A stretch of DNA of 6,045 nucleotides. Source: Alphaproteobacteria bacterium (GTDB lineage Bacteria > Pseudomonadota > Alphaproteobacteria > Rickettsiales > RI-342). How positions within the stretch are numbered: position 1 is the first letter of the stretch; each line of letters opens with the position of its first letter. Below, in pieces: positions 1-5,880 of this stretch. The DNA is taken from NCBI GenBank assembly GCA_020851915.1, contig JADZBT010000090.1:1-6045 (forward strand), read 5' to 3'. The position numbers and the translations under genes were made by a program. The notes beneath the pieces are model-generated. The model worked only from the letters and a program-made list of their open reading frames with translations. It was not told the origin of the DNA and did not search any database.

Positions 1-70
1 ACCGATACTAAAACTGAGAACGGGATCTTTTGCAACCGGCATCTGACAGCAAAGACGCATTGCAGCGGAA

Positions 71-236
71 GGATGGGACCACCTCGGCCGTCCGGATTAC
101 TAAAGTCTCTACCAGCCCTGAAGTTCAGGTGGGCGCCGTATGTTCCGGAGCAAGACTCCAGACAGGGACAGCTCCCTATGATAGAATTTATCGGCCCGAG
201 AGCCTTGAAACCTCGCGCACCGCGCAGTACCCATCC
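71..236 (-). ncRNA. ssrS: 6S RNA (RNA polymerase-binding regulatory RNA)
   Basis: 6S RNA binds the housekeeping sigma factor-RNA polymerase holoenzyme by mimicking an open promoter and lowers transcription in stationary phase. On the minus strand the region folds as expected. A perfect 7-bp closing stem pairs 236-230 (GGATGGG) with 77-71 (CCCATCC). A second stem pairs 200-192 with 90-83 with one bulged G. Its 3' end is followed by purine/pyrimidine-mixed internal-loop sequence. Hairpins include AGGGA/TCCCT (177-164), CTGGAG/CTCCGG in the apical arm, and CCTGA/TCAGG (129-117). The stretch GGGCCGATAAATTCTATCAT resembles the GCCGAUAUUUCAUA bubble strand of E. coli 6S RNA, and GGCGCCCACCTGAACTTCAGG resembles its CACCUUGAACC side. 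The 166-nt length and the position directly downstream of zapA agree with alphaproteobacterial 6S genes. Exact ends are inferred from the closing stem. A GCGC-ACC-GCGC hairpin (215-225) lies inside the closing stem. No separate promoter was recognised, so it may be processed from a zapA transcript. Confidence 0.8.
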
Positions 237-246
237 CGCAGGCATT

Positions 247-600
247 TTACCCGTTTGCGGCCTTCTGGGCAATCTTTTCGATACGCTGGGCGACGTTATT
301 GAGGGTATTGGAGAGGATCTTCTCTACGTCCGTGGCCTTGCCGCTCTCGAAAGAGCCGGTGACGTTGTTAAGCTGGACACGCAGACGCTCAACATCCTTT
401 TTCATTTCGTCGATCTCGTCGGCCATCATCAGCAGCAGCATCGCGCCCACCACGCTCTCATGCGCGCCCTTTACCGCCAGTGCGAGATCGGCCAGACGTT
501 TATCGACATATTTGGCAAGCTCCTGCACACGGGGTTCCTGCCCCGGTTCACAGGCGATGCGGTAGCCCTTCCCCGCGATCCTTATTTCTACCGTCGGCAT
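247..600 (-). CDS. zapA: Cell division protein ZapA
   Basis: ZapA is a small cytoplasmic protein that bundles and cross-links FtsZ protofilaments at mid-cell and stabilises the Z ring. The 117-residue product has the family layout: an N-terminal beta-hairpin domain (about residues 3-18, beginning with PTVEIRIAGKGYRIAC), a helix with the KYVDKRLADLA pattern (about 30-42), a hydrophobic helix rich in Met and Leu (VGAMLLLMMADEID, about 51-64), and a C-terminal coiled coil (about 65-117) for dimer/tetramer formation. The start is fixed by a strong AGGAGGG ribosome-binding site at 607-613, 6 nt from the ATG. It lies 29 bp downstream of the coiled-coil gene ending at 630, on the same strand, so the two are probably cotranscribed, with 6S RNA following. 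This linkage is common in Alphaproteobacteria. Length is normal for the class and nothing appears broken. Confidence 0.92.
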   Translation of the reverse strand: MPTVEIRIAGKGYRIACEPGQEPRVQELAKYVDKRLADLALAVKGAHESVVGAMLLLMMADEIDEMKKDVERLRVQLNNVTGSFESGKATDVEKILSNTLNNVAQRIEKIAQKAANG

Positions 601-606
601 GGCTTA

Positions 607-613
607 CCCTCCT
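607..613 (-). promoter_or_regulatory. Strong Shine-Dalgarno site of zapA
   Basis: AGGAGGG on the minus strand, 6 nt before the zapA ATG at 600. It is the best ribosome-binding site in the window and supports this start. It suggests zapA is translated efficiently in its own right rather than by coupling to the gene before it. Confidence 0.8.
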
Positions 614-629
614 GTTCTACAGGCGTTTA

Positions 630-917
630 TCAGGCTTCTTCGCTCAGCACCAGCTTGAGCTGACTGATGGATTTATCCAGCCGGTCGACCACGCTCTGGC
701 GTTCTTTCTGGCTGGCCCTGAGACGCTCCTTCAGCGTCGCGTTCTCGGCGCGGAGCGCATCCAGCTCCTCCTGTGCAGATTTTTCGACCTGCGACTTCTC
801 TCTCGAGAGCTTTTCCACCAGCGCATCAAGGCTTGCCAGCGCCGCATCCAGACGCCCCTCGACGTCCGCGAGCGGCGTTTCGTCTGAAAATTTTTGTGTT
901 TTTGCTAAAGAAACCAT
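630..917 (-). CDS. Small coiled-coil protein, DUF4164-like
   Basis: A 95-residue, highly charged protein with no signal peptide or membrane segment. From about residue 18 onward it is almost entirely a heptad-patterned coiled coil (for example VEGRLDAALASLDALVEKL, then ELDALRAENATLKERL), with a short polar N-terminus. No catalytic motif is visible. Alphaproteobacterial genomes often carry a short coiled-coil gene of the DUF4164 family immediately before zapA. Position and composition fit that family, but I assign it by context and pattern, not by a profile match. A role with ZapA at the division site is inference. The ATG at 917 is preferred because GGTGA precedes it by 8 nt. An in-frame TTG five codons upstream (932) has no better site. 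It probably heads a transcript that continues through zapA. Confidence 0.75.
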   Translation of the reverse strand: MVSLAKTQKFSDETPLADVEGRLDAALASLDALVEKLSREKSQVEKSAQEELDALRAENATLKERLRASQKERQSVVDRLDKSISQLKLVLSEEA

Positions 918-1060
918 GGAAATTTTCACCAAAACTCTGTAATCACTCTACGCGAATGGCGTCCGCCACCCTCCGTACTATATATTATGTAACTACCGGG
1001 GCGAGGTCTAGCGGAATGTTTACATTTTAACTTTCTGGGATGGAAAGGTCACGGAGCGAC
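918..1060. other. Divergent intergenic region between the zapA unit and tkt
   Basis: This 143-bp gap separates two divergently transcribed units and must hold both promoters. It contains an AT-rich core, CTATATATTATGTAACTA (978-995), that could supply a -10 element in either direction, and a short inverted repeat AATGT-TT-ACATT (1015-1026) about 35 bp before the tkt start. No convincing -35 element was found for the tkt direction. Confidence 0.6.
982..1010 (-). promoter_or_regulatory. Candidate promoter for the coiled-coil gene/zapA/6S unit
   Basis: On the minus strand TAGACC (1010-1005) is separated by exactly 17 nt from TAATAT (987-982). Each hexamer matches the TTGACA / TATAAT consensus at four of six positions. 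The start point would be near 975, giving a leader of roughly 60 nt before the ATG at 917. Only spacing and partial consensus support it. Confidence 0.35.
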
Positions 1061-3076
1061 ATGTCACAGACCGCATTGAATACCTCTTCCGCTCTCCAGC
1101 CGCAGGCCAGCCATGCGGAGCTTGCCAACGCGATCCGCGCACTGGCGATGGATGCGGTGGAAAAGGCCAAGTCCGGACATCCCGGCATGCCGATGGGCAT
1201 GGCCGACGTCGCGACCGTGCTGTTCACGCAATTCCTCAAATTCGACCCAGAGCACCCCAAATGGCCGGACCGCGACCGCTTCATCCTCTCGGCAGGGCAC
1301 GGCTCGATGCTGCTCTATGCGCTGCTCTACCTCACCGGCTATGACGATATCACCATCGGCGAGTTGAAGAATTTCCGCCAGCTGGGCGCGAAGACCGCAG
1401 GCCATCCCGAATACGGTCACGCAGCGGGCATCGAAACCACCACCGGCCCGCTGGGTCAGGGCATCGCCAACGCGGTCGGCATGGCGCTCGCTGAGCGGAT
1501 GCAGGCATCGCGCTTTGGCGAAGACCTCGTGAACCATTATACCTACGTCATCGCCGGCGACGGCTGCCTGATGGAAGGCATCAGTCAGGAAGCGATCTCG
1601 CTCGCCGGACATCTGAAGCTCGGCAAGCTCATCGTGCTGTGGGACGACAACAACATCAGCATTGACGGCAAGCTCAGCCTCAGCAGCTCGGAAGACCAGA
1701 TCGCACGCTTCAAGGCCTGCGGCTGGGACGTGCAGGCCATCGACGGGCATGACCCCAAGGCCATCGCCGATGCCATCCGCACAGCGCAGAGCACCGCCAC
1801 ACCTTCGATGATCGCCTGCAAGACGACCATCGCCTTCGGCGCCCCCACCAAGGCGGGCTCGGAGAAAAGTCACGGCTCGCCGCTGGGCGCGGAAGAGATC
1901 GCCGGCGCGCGCAAGACGCTCAACTGGCCTTATGCGCCGTTCGAGATCCCGGAACATATCCTCGCAGGCTGGCGCGAGTACGGCGCGCGCCATGCGCTGG
2001 AATTCGCGTCATGGACAGACCGGCTGAACAACGCCAACGATGTTTCACGTGAAACATTCGAGCGCCTGATGGAGAAGGCTCTGCCCGAGAACTGGAACGC
2101 ACCGCTCGATGCGCTGAAGAAGAAATGGGCGGAGACCGCACCGAAGATGGCCACCCGCAAGGCATCGGGCGAAGTGCTGAACGTACTGGCTCCCGCTATC
2201 CCGGAAATGATCGGCGGCTCCGCCGATCTCACCGGCTCGGTCAACACCAAGACCGACGCGCTGCTGCCCGTCACGCCCAAGGACTTCTCCGGGCGCTACA
2301 TCTACTGGGGCATCCGTGAGCACGGCATGGCCGCCGCGATGAACGGCATGGCGCTGCATGGCGACCTCATCCCCTATGCCGGGACGTTCCTGGTGTTCAC
2401 CGATTACTGCAAACCGGCCATCCGCCTTTCTGCATTGATGGAACAGCGCGTGATCTATGTGATGACGCATGATTCCATCGGACTCGGCGAGGACGGCCCG
2501 ACGCACCAGCCGGTCGAGCATCTCGCGATGCTGCGCGCCATCCCGAACCTCAATGTGTTCCGCCCGGCGGACGCCATCGAGACTGCCGAATGCTGGGCGC
2601 TCGCGGTCGCAAGCCAGAAGACGCCGTCGGTGCTGTCGCTGACGCGTCAGGACCTGCCAACGCTGCGCCGTGAGCATACGGAGCAGAATCTTTCCGCGTT
2701 CGGCGGCTACGTGCTGTCGGAGTCGGAAGGCGAAGCGCAGGTGACACTACTCGCCACCGGCTCGGAAGTGCATCTCGCCATCGAGGCGCAGAAAGTGCTG
2801 AAGCAGAAAGGCATCGCTGCGCGCGTGTCGTCGCTGCCCTGCTGGAGATTGCTTGACCAGCAACCCAAGAAATACCGCGAGAAGGTGCTCGGCAAAGGCA
2901 CGGCGCGCGTGGCCGTGGAGGCCGCAGTCGCATTCGGCTGGGAACGCTACATCGGACGCACCGGCGCATTCGTTGGCATGAAAGGCTTCGGTGCGTCGGC
3001 CCCGGCGGAGGCATTGTACGAGCATTTCGGCATCACGGTGGATGCCATCGTGAAGGCAGCAGAGACGAAACTGTAA
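1061..3076 (+). CDS. tkt: Transketolase
   Basis: Thiamine-diphosphate- and Mg-dependent cytoplasmic enzyme that transfers two-carbon ketol units between xylulose-5-P, ribose-5-P, erythrose-4-P, fructose-6-P and partner sugars. It links the non-oxidative pentose-phosphate pathway to triose phosphates. The 671-residue length is typical. Visible family residues are KSGHPG (His40), SAGHGS (His80), TGPLGQG (128-134), the ThDP/metal motif from GDG at 166-168 to DDNN at 195-198, the catalytic Glu420 in GIREHG, DGPTHQ (Asp478, His482) and TRQDLP (Arg529). The PP, Pyr and C-terminal domains are all present. I place the start at 1061, preceded by GGAG 4 nt upstream. An in-frame ATG at 1040 would add seven residues but has no ribosome-binding site. 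It is first in the sugar-phosphate cluster, 4 bp before gap. Its coding sequence contains a perfect parS-type palindrome, which encodes VSRET (328-332) in the linker before the Pyr domain. Confidence 0.96.
   Translation: MSQTALNTSSALQPQASHAELANAIRALAMDAVEKAKSGHPGMPMGMADVATVLFTQFLKFDPEHPKWPDRDRFILSAGHGSMLLYALLYLTGYDDITIGELKNFRQLGAKTAGHPEYGHAAGIETTTGPLGQGIANAVGMALAERMQASRFGEDLVNHYTYVIAGDGCLMEGISQEAISLAGHLKLGKLIVLWDDNNISIDGKLSLSSSEDQIARFKACGWDVQAIDGHDPKAIADAIRTAQSTATPSMIACKTTIAFGAPTKAGSEKSHGSPLGAEEIAGARKTLNWPYAPFEIPEHILAGWREYGARHALEFASWTDRLNNANDVSRETFERLMEKALPENWNAPLDALKKKWAETAPKMATRKASGEVLNVLAPAIPEMIGGSADLTGSVNTKTDALLPVTPKDFSGRYIYWGIREHGMAAAMNGMALHGDLIPYAGTFLVFTDYCKPAIRLSALMEQRVIYVMTHDSIGLGEDGPTHQPVEHLAMLRAIPNLNVFRPADAIETAECWALAVASQKTPSVLSLTRQDLPTLRREHTEQNLSAFGGYVLSESEGEAQVTLLATGSEVHLAIEAQKVLKQKGIAARVSSLPCWRLLDQQPKKYREKVLGKGTARVAVEAAVAFGWERYIGRTGAFVGMKGFGASAPAEALYEHFGITVDAIVKAAETKL
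2041..2056. other. parS: parS-type ParB-binding centromere site inside tkt
   Basis: TGTTTCACGTGAAACA is a perfect 16-bp palindrome. It matches the parS sequence recognised by chromosomal ParB/Spo0J proteins across most bacteria (the B. subtilis consensus TGTTNCACGTGAAACA). ParB loads here, slides along the DNA as a CTP clamp, and the complex is moved by ParA during segregation and recruits SMC. Sites within coding sequences are normal. This one covers the last base of codon 327 through codon 332 of tkt. No second copy is present in the window. Confidence 0.9.
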
Positions 3077-3080
3077 TCCC

Positions 3081-4082
3081 ATGGCTATCCGCATCGGCAT
3101 CAACGGACTGGGACGCATCGGGCGGCTGGTATGGCGCGCGGTGGAAGAGCTGGGGCGTGATGACCTGAAGGTGGTCGCCGTCAACGGCCCCGCCACCAAT
3201 GACACGCACGCGCAGCTGCTGAAATACGACTCGCTGCACGGCGTATTCGCGGGCACTATTTCGCATGATGCCAAGACCATCAATATGGGCAGCGGCAACG
3301 TGCCGGTCTACCACGAGCGCGACCCGCAGAATATCCCGTGGAAAAAGCATCAGGTCGATGTGCTGCTGGAATGCACCGGCGCATTCACCAAAAAGGCCGA
3401 TGCCGAAAAGCACATCGCCAGCGGCGCGAAAAAAATTCTTATCTCCGCACCCTCGCCCGACGCCGACGCGACGATCGTCTACGGCGTGAACAACAAGGTG
3501 CTGAAGAAAAGCCATCGCGTCATTTCGGTGGGCTCCTGCACCACCAACTGCCTCGCGCCCGTCGCCAAAACGCTGAATGACGCGGTCGGGATCCAGCAGG
3601 GTTTTATGACCACCATCCACGCCTATACCGGCGACCAGAATCTTGTCGATAGCAGCCATAAGGATCTGCGCCGCGCGCGTGCCGCCGCGCTCTCGATGGT
3701 TCCCACTTCGACGGGTGCTGCGAAGGCGCTGGGCCTCGTACTGCCGGAGCTGGCCGGGAAACTTGACGGGACAGCTATCCGCGTGCCCGTCGCAAACGTG
3801 TCGATGGTGGATCTCACTTTTACTGCGGCACGCGATACCAGCGCAGATGAAATAAACGCTGCTATCGTGAAGGCGGCCAAAGGCAAGATGCAGGGCATCC
3901 TCGGCACATCCAATCTGCCGCTGGTATCCATCGACTTCAACCATCGCCCGGAGAGTTCCATATTCGATCTCACCGGCACGACGGTGGTGAACAAACGCTT
4001 TGTGCGCGTCGCGGCATGGTACGATAACGAGTGGGGCTTCTCCTGCCGCATGCTCGACGTGGCGGCGCTGGCGGGGAAATAA
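3081..4082 (+). CDS. gap: Glyceraldehyde-3-phosphate dehydrogenase, phosphorylating (cofactor preference probably not strictly NAD)
   Basis: Cytoplasmic enzyme interconverting glyceraldehyde-3-phosphate plus phosphate and 1,3-bisphosphoglycerate with NAD(P). The 333-residue product is full length. The Rossmann glycine motif is GINGLGRIGR (6-15), the catalytic Cys153 sits in SCTTNC, and His180 in TTIH activates it. Phosphate-binding segments include TSTGAAKA (209-216), and the C-terminus carries WYDNEWGFS. Two NAD-discriminating places are altered. The usual Asp after VVAVN is Gly36, and the Leu-Pro pair before HKDLRRAR is Ser191-Ser192, as in NADP-accepting chloroplast/cyanobacterial and GapB-type enzymes. 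This suggests NADP(H) use or dual specificity, and an anabolic direction; it is not proof. The start is 4 bp after the tkt stop with no evident Shine-Dalgarno sequence, so translation is probably coupled to tkt. Confidence 0.95.
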   Translation: MAIRIGINGLGRIGRLVWRAVEELGRDDLKVVAVNGPATNDTHAQLLKYDSLHGVFAGTISHDAKTINMGSGNVPVYHERDPQNIPWKKHQVDVLLECTGAFTKKADAEKHIASGAKKILISAPSPDADATIVYGVNNKVLKKSHRVISVGSCTTNCLAPVAKTLNDAVGIQQGFMTTIHAYTGDQNLVDSSHKDLRRARAAALSMVPTSTGAAKALGLVLPELAGKLDGTAIRVPVANVSMVDLTFTAARDTSADEINAAIVKAAKGKMQGILGTSNLPLVSIDFNHRPESSIFDLTGTTVVNKRFVRVAAWYDNEWGFSCRMLDVAALAGK

Positions 4083-4184
4083 TTCCGTCACCCGTTTTCT
4101 CTTCCGGGTTTGTGATTTTTATTTTCTGTTTTCCGGGTTCCAATTTCCGGTTTGCATTCCCAGAAATATGTATATAACGAATTC
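4083..4184 (+). promoter_or_regulatory. T-rich, A-poor gap-pgk leader with repeated TTCCGG(G)TT
   Basis: This 102-bp spacer breaks the otherwise tight cluster. Up to about 4160 the plus strand is strongly enriched in T and C and poor in A, unlike the flanking genes. It holds three copies of a short motif: TTCCGGGTT at 4102-4110 and 4131-4139, and TTCCGGTT at 4145-4152. The end is AT-rich (TATGTATATAACGAATTC) right before the pgk start. It may contain a promoter or operator for pgk and downstream genes. No strong terminator is present, so read-through from gap is possible. Confidence 0.45.
4171..4176 (+). promoter_or_regulatory. Candidate -10 element for pgk
   Basis: TATATA lies 8 nt before the pgk ATG. 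If it is a -10 element, transcription would start at or within a base or two of the ATG and yield a leaderless mRNA, which would explain the missing Shine-Dalgarno site. The only TTG-type hexamer nearby (TTGCAT, 4152-4157) is 13 nt away, too close for a standard -35, so support is weak. Confidence 0.25.
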
Positions 4185-5402
4185 ATGGCCACCAGATTTA
4201 GCAGTCTTGACGATGTCGACGTCGCGGGTAAAACCGTGCTGGTGCGTGTGGACCTCAACGTGCCCATGCAGCAGGGCCGCATCAGCGACCGCGAGCGTAT
4301 CACGCGCATCGTCCCCACCCTCGAAGTCCTGATAAAGCGCAGAGCGCGCGTCGTGGTGATGTCGCATTTCGGGCGGCCCGAGGGCCATGTCGTGCTGGGC
4401 ATGTCGCTGGCGCCGCTGGTGGATGCGCTGTCCGAAGCACTGGGCGGAAAGGACGTGCGTTTCGGTGTGGATTGCGTCGGCCCGGCCGCGCAGAGCGCCG
4501 TCGCCGCGCTGAAGCCGGGCGAAGTGCTGTTGCTTGAGAATCTGCGTTTCCACGCGGAGGAAAAGGCCAACGACCCCATATTCGGAAAAGCCCTCGCCTC
4601 GCTGGGCGACATCTATGTGAATGATGCGTTCTCCTGCTCACACCGCGCGCATGCCTCCATCGTGGGCATCGCGAAGCACCTTCCCGCCGTCGCCGGGCGA
4701 TTGATGCAGGAGGAGCTCGAAGCACTGGGCACGATCCTCGACCAGCCGAAGAAACCCATCGCGGCCATCATCGGCGGCGCGAAGGTATCGACCAACCTCG
4801 CCCTGCTCTCCGCGCTGGTGGAGCGCATGGATATGATGGTGGTAGGCGGCGGCATGGCCAATACGTTCCTCTATGCACAGGGCCATTCTGTCGGTGCATC
4901 GCTGTGCGAGCCATCCCTGAAAAAGACGGCGCTCGAAATTTTGAAAAAGGCCGAAAAGCACGGCTGCGAGATACTGCTGCCCGAAGACGTGGTCGCCGCC
5001 CGAACACTTGCGGCCAGCGCCCCTTGCGAGGTGATGCCGGTGGGCAAGCTGCCCAAGGACATGATGATCCTCGACATCGGCCCGCGCACGGCGATGCACA
5101 TCAGCGGCAAACTGGAATCCTGCGCGACCGTCGTCTGGAACGGGCCGCTGGGCGCATTCGAATTCAGCCCGTTCGACACCGGAACCATCAGCCTCGCGCG
5201 CATGGTGGCAAGCCTCACCTATCAGGGCAAGATGAAAAGCATCGCGGGCGGCGGCGACACGGTGTCCTCGCTCAAGCATGCGGGACTGGCACAGAGTTTC
5301 ACCTATATGTCCACTGCGGGCGGCGCGTTCCTCGAATGGCTCGAGGGAAAGACCCTGCCCGGCATCGCATCACTGGAAAACCAGAAGGAGAAGGCCGCAT
5401 GA
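4185..5402 (+). CDS. pgk: Phosphoglycerate kinase
   Basis: Cytoplasmic enzyme that reversibly transfers phosphate from 1,3-bisphosphoglycerate to ADP, directly following the gap reaction. The 405-residue product has the two-lobed PGK architecture. N-lobe substrate motifs are RVDLNVP (21-27), SHFGRP (60-65), LRFHAEE (120-126) and the basic segment SCSHRAHAS (150-158). C-lobe nucleotide motifs are GGAKVSTN (197-204), GGGMANTFL (221-229), VVWNGPLGAFE (316-326), GGGDTV (355-360) and STAGGAFLEWLEGK (376-389). The last has Ala where many PGKs have the second residue of TGGG. The ATG at 4185 begins where homology begins (MATRFSSLDDVDVAGKTVLVRVD). A TTG 11 codons upstream is in frame, but that extension is not PGK-like. 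There is no Shine-Dalgarno site before 4185. The stop overlaps the next start as ATGA, so the following protein is probably translationally coupled. Confidence 0.95.
   Translation: MATRFSSLDDVDVAGKTVLVRVDLNVPMQQGRISDRERITRIVPTLEVLIKRRARVVVMSHFGRPEGHVVLGMSLAPLVDALSEALGGKDVRFGVDCVGPAAQSAVAALKPGEVLLLENLRFHAEEKANDPIFGKALASLGDIYVNDAFSCSHRAHASIVGIAKHLPAVAGRLMQEELEALGTILDQPKKPIAAIIGGAKVSTNLALLSALVERMDMMVVGGGMANTFLYAQGHSVGASLCEPSLKKTALEILKKAEKHGCEILLPEDVVAARTLAASAPCEVMPVGKLPKDMMILDIGPRTAMHISGKLESCATVVWNGPLGAFEFSPFDTGTISLARMVASLTYQGKMKSIAGGGDTVSSLKHAGLAQSFTYMSTAGGAFLEWLEGKTLPGIASLENQKEKAA
5385..5390 (+). promoter_or_regulatory. Shine-Dalgarno site of the 140-residue protein, within the end of pgk
   Basis: AAGGAG 8 nt before the ATG at 5399, inside the last codons of pgk. 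It decides the start of the uncharacterised gene against longer upstream readings of the same frame, and supports coupled but independently initiated translation. Confidence 0.7.
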
Positions 5403-5821
5403 AAGACCGCCTCATCGTCGTGCATTCCAAGGAGCATGTGTACGACGCGCTCGATGTCGCCCGCGAGCTGCATGCCCCGGTGATGCTGCAAAGCTATGAA
5501 AACGCGGTGTTCAGTGTGGGTATCCCCTACCTCAAATCCATCCAGCTTTCGGCGGCGAAGCGTTTTGACGACGTGAATTTCACCTTCATATTCGATTGTC
5601 AGGACGATGCGGGCGCGGTGCTGGCGGCGCTGCGGCAAGGCTGCACCCATATCCGCTTCTCCGGCAAGCCGGAAGCATTCAAGAAGCTTTCCGACATCGC
5701 CGAGGCACAGAAGGCGACGCTCATCAACCGCCCCTTCGAGGCGCTCGACCTGCTGTATCATCAGGATCCGCGCCTGATGTGCCGCGCATGGCTGAAACCG
5801 CTCGCCGCGCGCGCCGCGTGA
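5399..5821 (+). CDS. Uncharacterised 140-residue protein between pgk and fba
   Basis: I do not recognise a named family. The 140-residue product has no signal peptide or membrane segment. Hydrophobic strand-like and helical stretches alternate: RLIVVHS (4-10), a helix around DALDVARELH, PVMLQSY, FTFIFDC (61-67), a helix DDAGAVLAALRQG, THIRFSG (83-89), a helix KPEAFKKLSDIAEAQK, and TLINR. That pattern suggests a compact alpha/beta (Rossmann- or flavodoxin-like) fold. Possible functional residues are Cys67, Cys82 and Cys128, and the RPFEALDLLYHQDP segment near the C-terminus, but no catalytic motif is clear. The start overlaps the pgk stop (ATGA) and has AAGGAG at 5385-5390, 8 nt upstream, so this is a real gene. 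The reading frame is open further upstream inside pgk, but that part is antagonistic to pgk coding and is not taken. Its place between pgk and aldolase genes points to central carbon metabolism or its control. Confidence 0.85.
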   Translation: MKDRLIVVHSKEHVYDALDVARELHAPVMLQSYENAVFSVGIPYLKSIQLSAAKRFDDVNFTFIFDCQDDAGAVLAALRQGCTHIRFSGKPEAFKKLSDIAEAQKATLINRPFEALDLLYHQDPRLMCRAWLKPLAARAA

Positions 5822-5880
5822 TTGCAATTCTTGCCTGAACGGGCTATTCCGTCGGAAACGCATTTAAGGAACAAGGCATT

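Noticed and set aside
1..42. Possible start of another minus-strand gene (ATG at 42, open to the window edge for 14 codons, beginning MPVAKDPVL)
   Set aside because: Too short to identify and no clear Shine-Dalgarno sequence. A 5-formyltetrahydrofolate cyclo-ligase gene often follows 6S RNA, but this peptide does not let me claim it.
73..663. A 196-codon plus-strand open frame across the 6S RNA and zapA
   Set aside because: Antisense to zapA and to a structured RNA, with no ribosome-binding site. It is a shadow frame.
1040..1060. Earlier tkt start at 1040 adding seven residues (MERSRSD)
   Set aside because: It has no usable ribosome-binding site, whereas the ATG at 1061 has GGAG upstream; the extra residues are not typical of transketolases.
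1064..1993. A 309-codon open frame on the minus strand opposite the 5' half of tkt
   Set aside because: Antisense to well-conserved transketolase motifs, with a composition typical of GC-rich shadow frames and no sensible start context.
3033..4091. A 352-codon open frame on the minus strand opposite gap
   Set aside because: It lies entirely antisense to a full-length GAPDH with intact catalytic motifs, and its translation is Arg/His/Ala-rich low-information sequence with no recognisable domain. It is a codon-bias shadow in GC-rich DNA.
4090..4120. Possible rho-independent terminator after gap (ACCCG / CGGGT stem, then TTGTGATTTTT)
   Set aside because: The stem is only 5 bp with a 10-nt loop and the T run is interrupted, so it is too weak to call.
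4904..5398. N-terminal extension of the 140-residue protein running back inside pgk in another frame
   Set aside because: It overlaps conserved C-lobe pgk motifs, is very Arg/Gly-rich and not protein-like, and the ATG at 5399 has its own ribosome-binding site.
5573..5583. GTGAATTTCAC palindrome in the 140-residue gene as a second ParB-like site
   Set aside because: It lacks the CACGTG core and flanks of parS. It is an 11-nt chance palindrome encoding part of DVNFTF.
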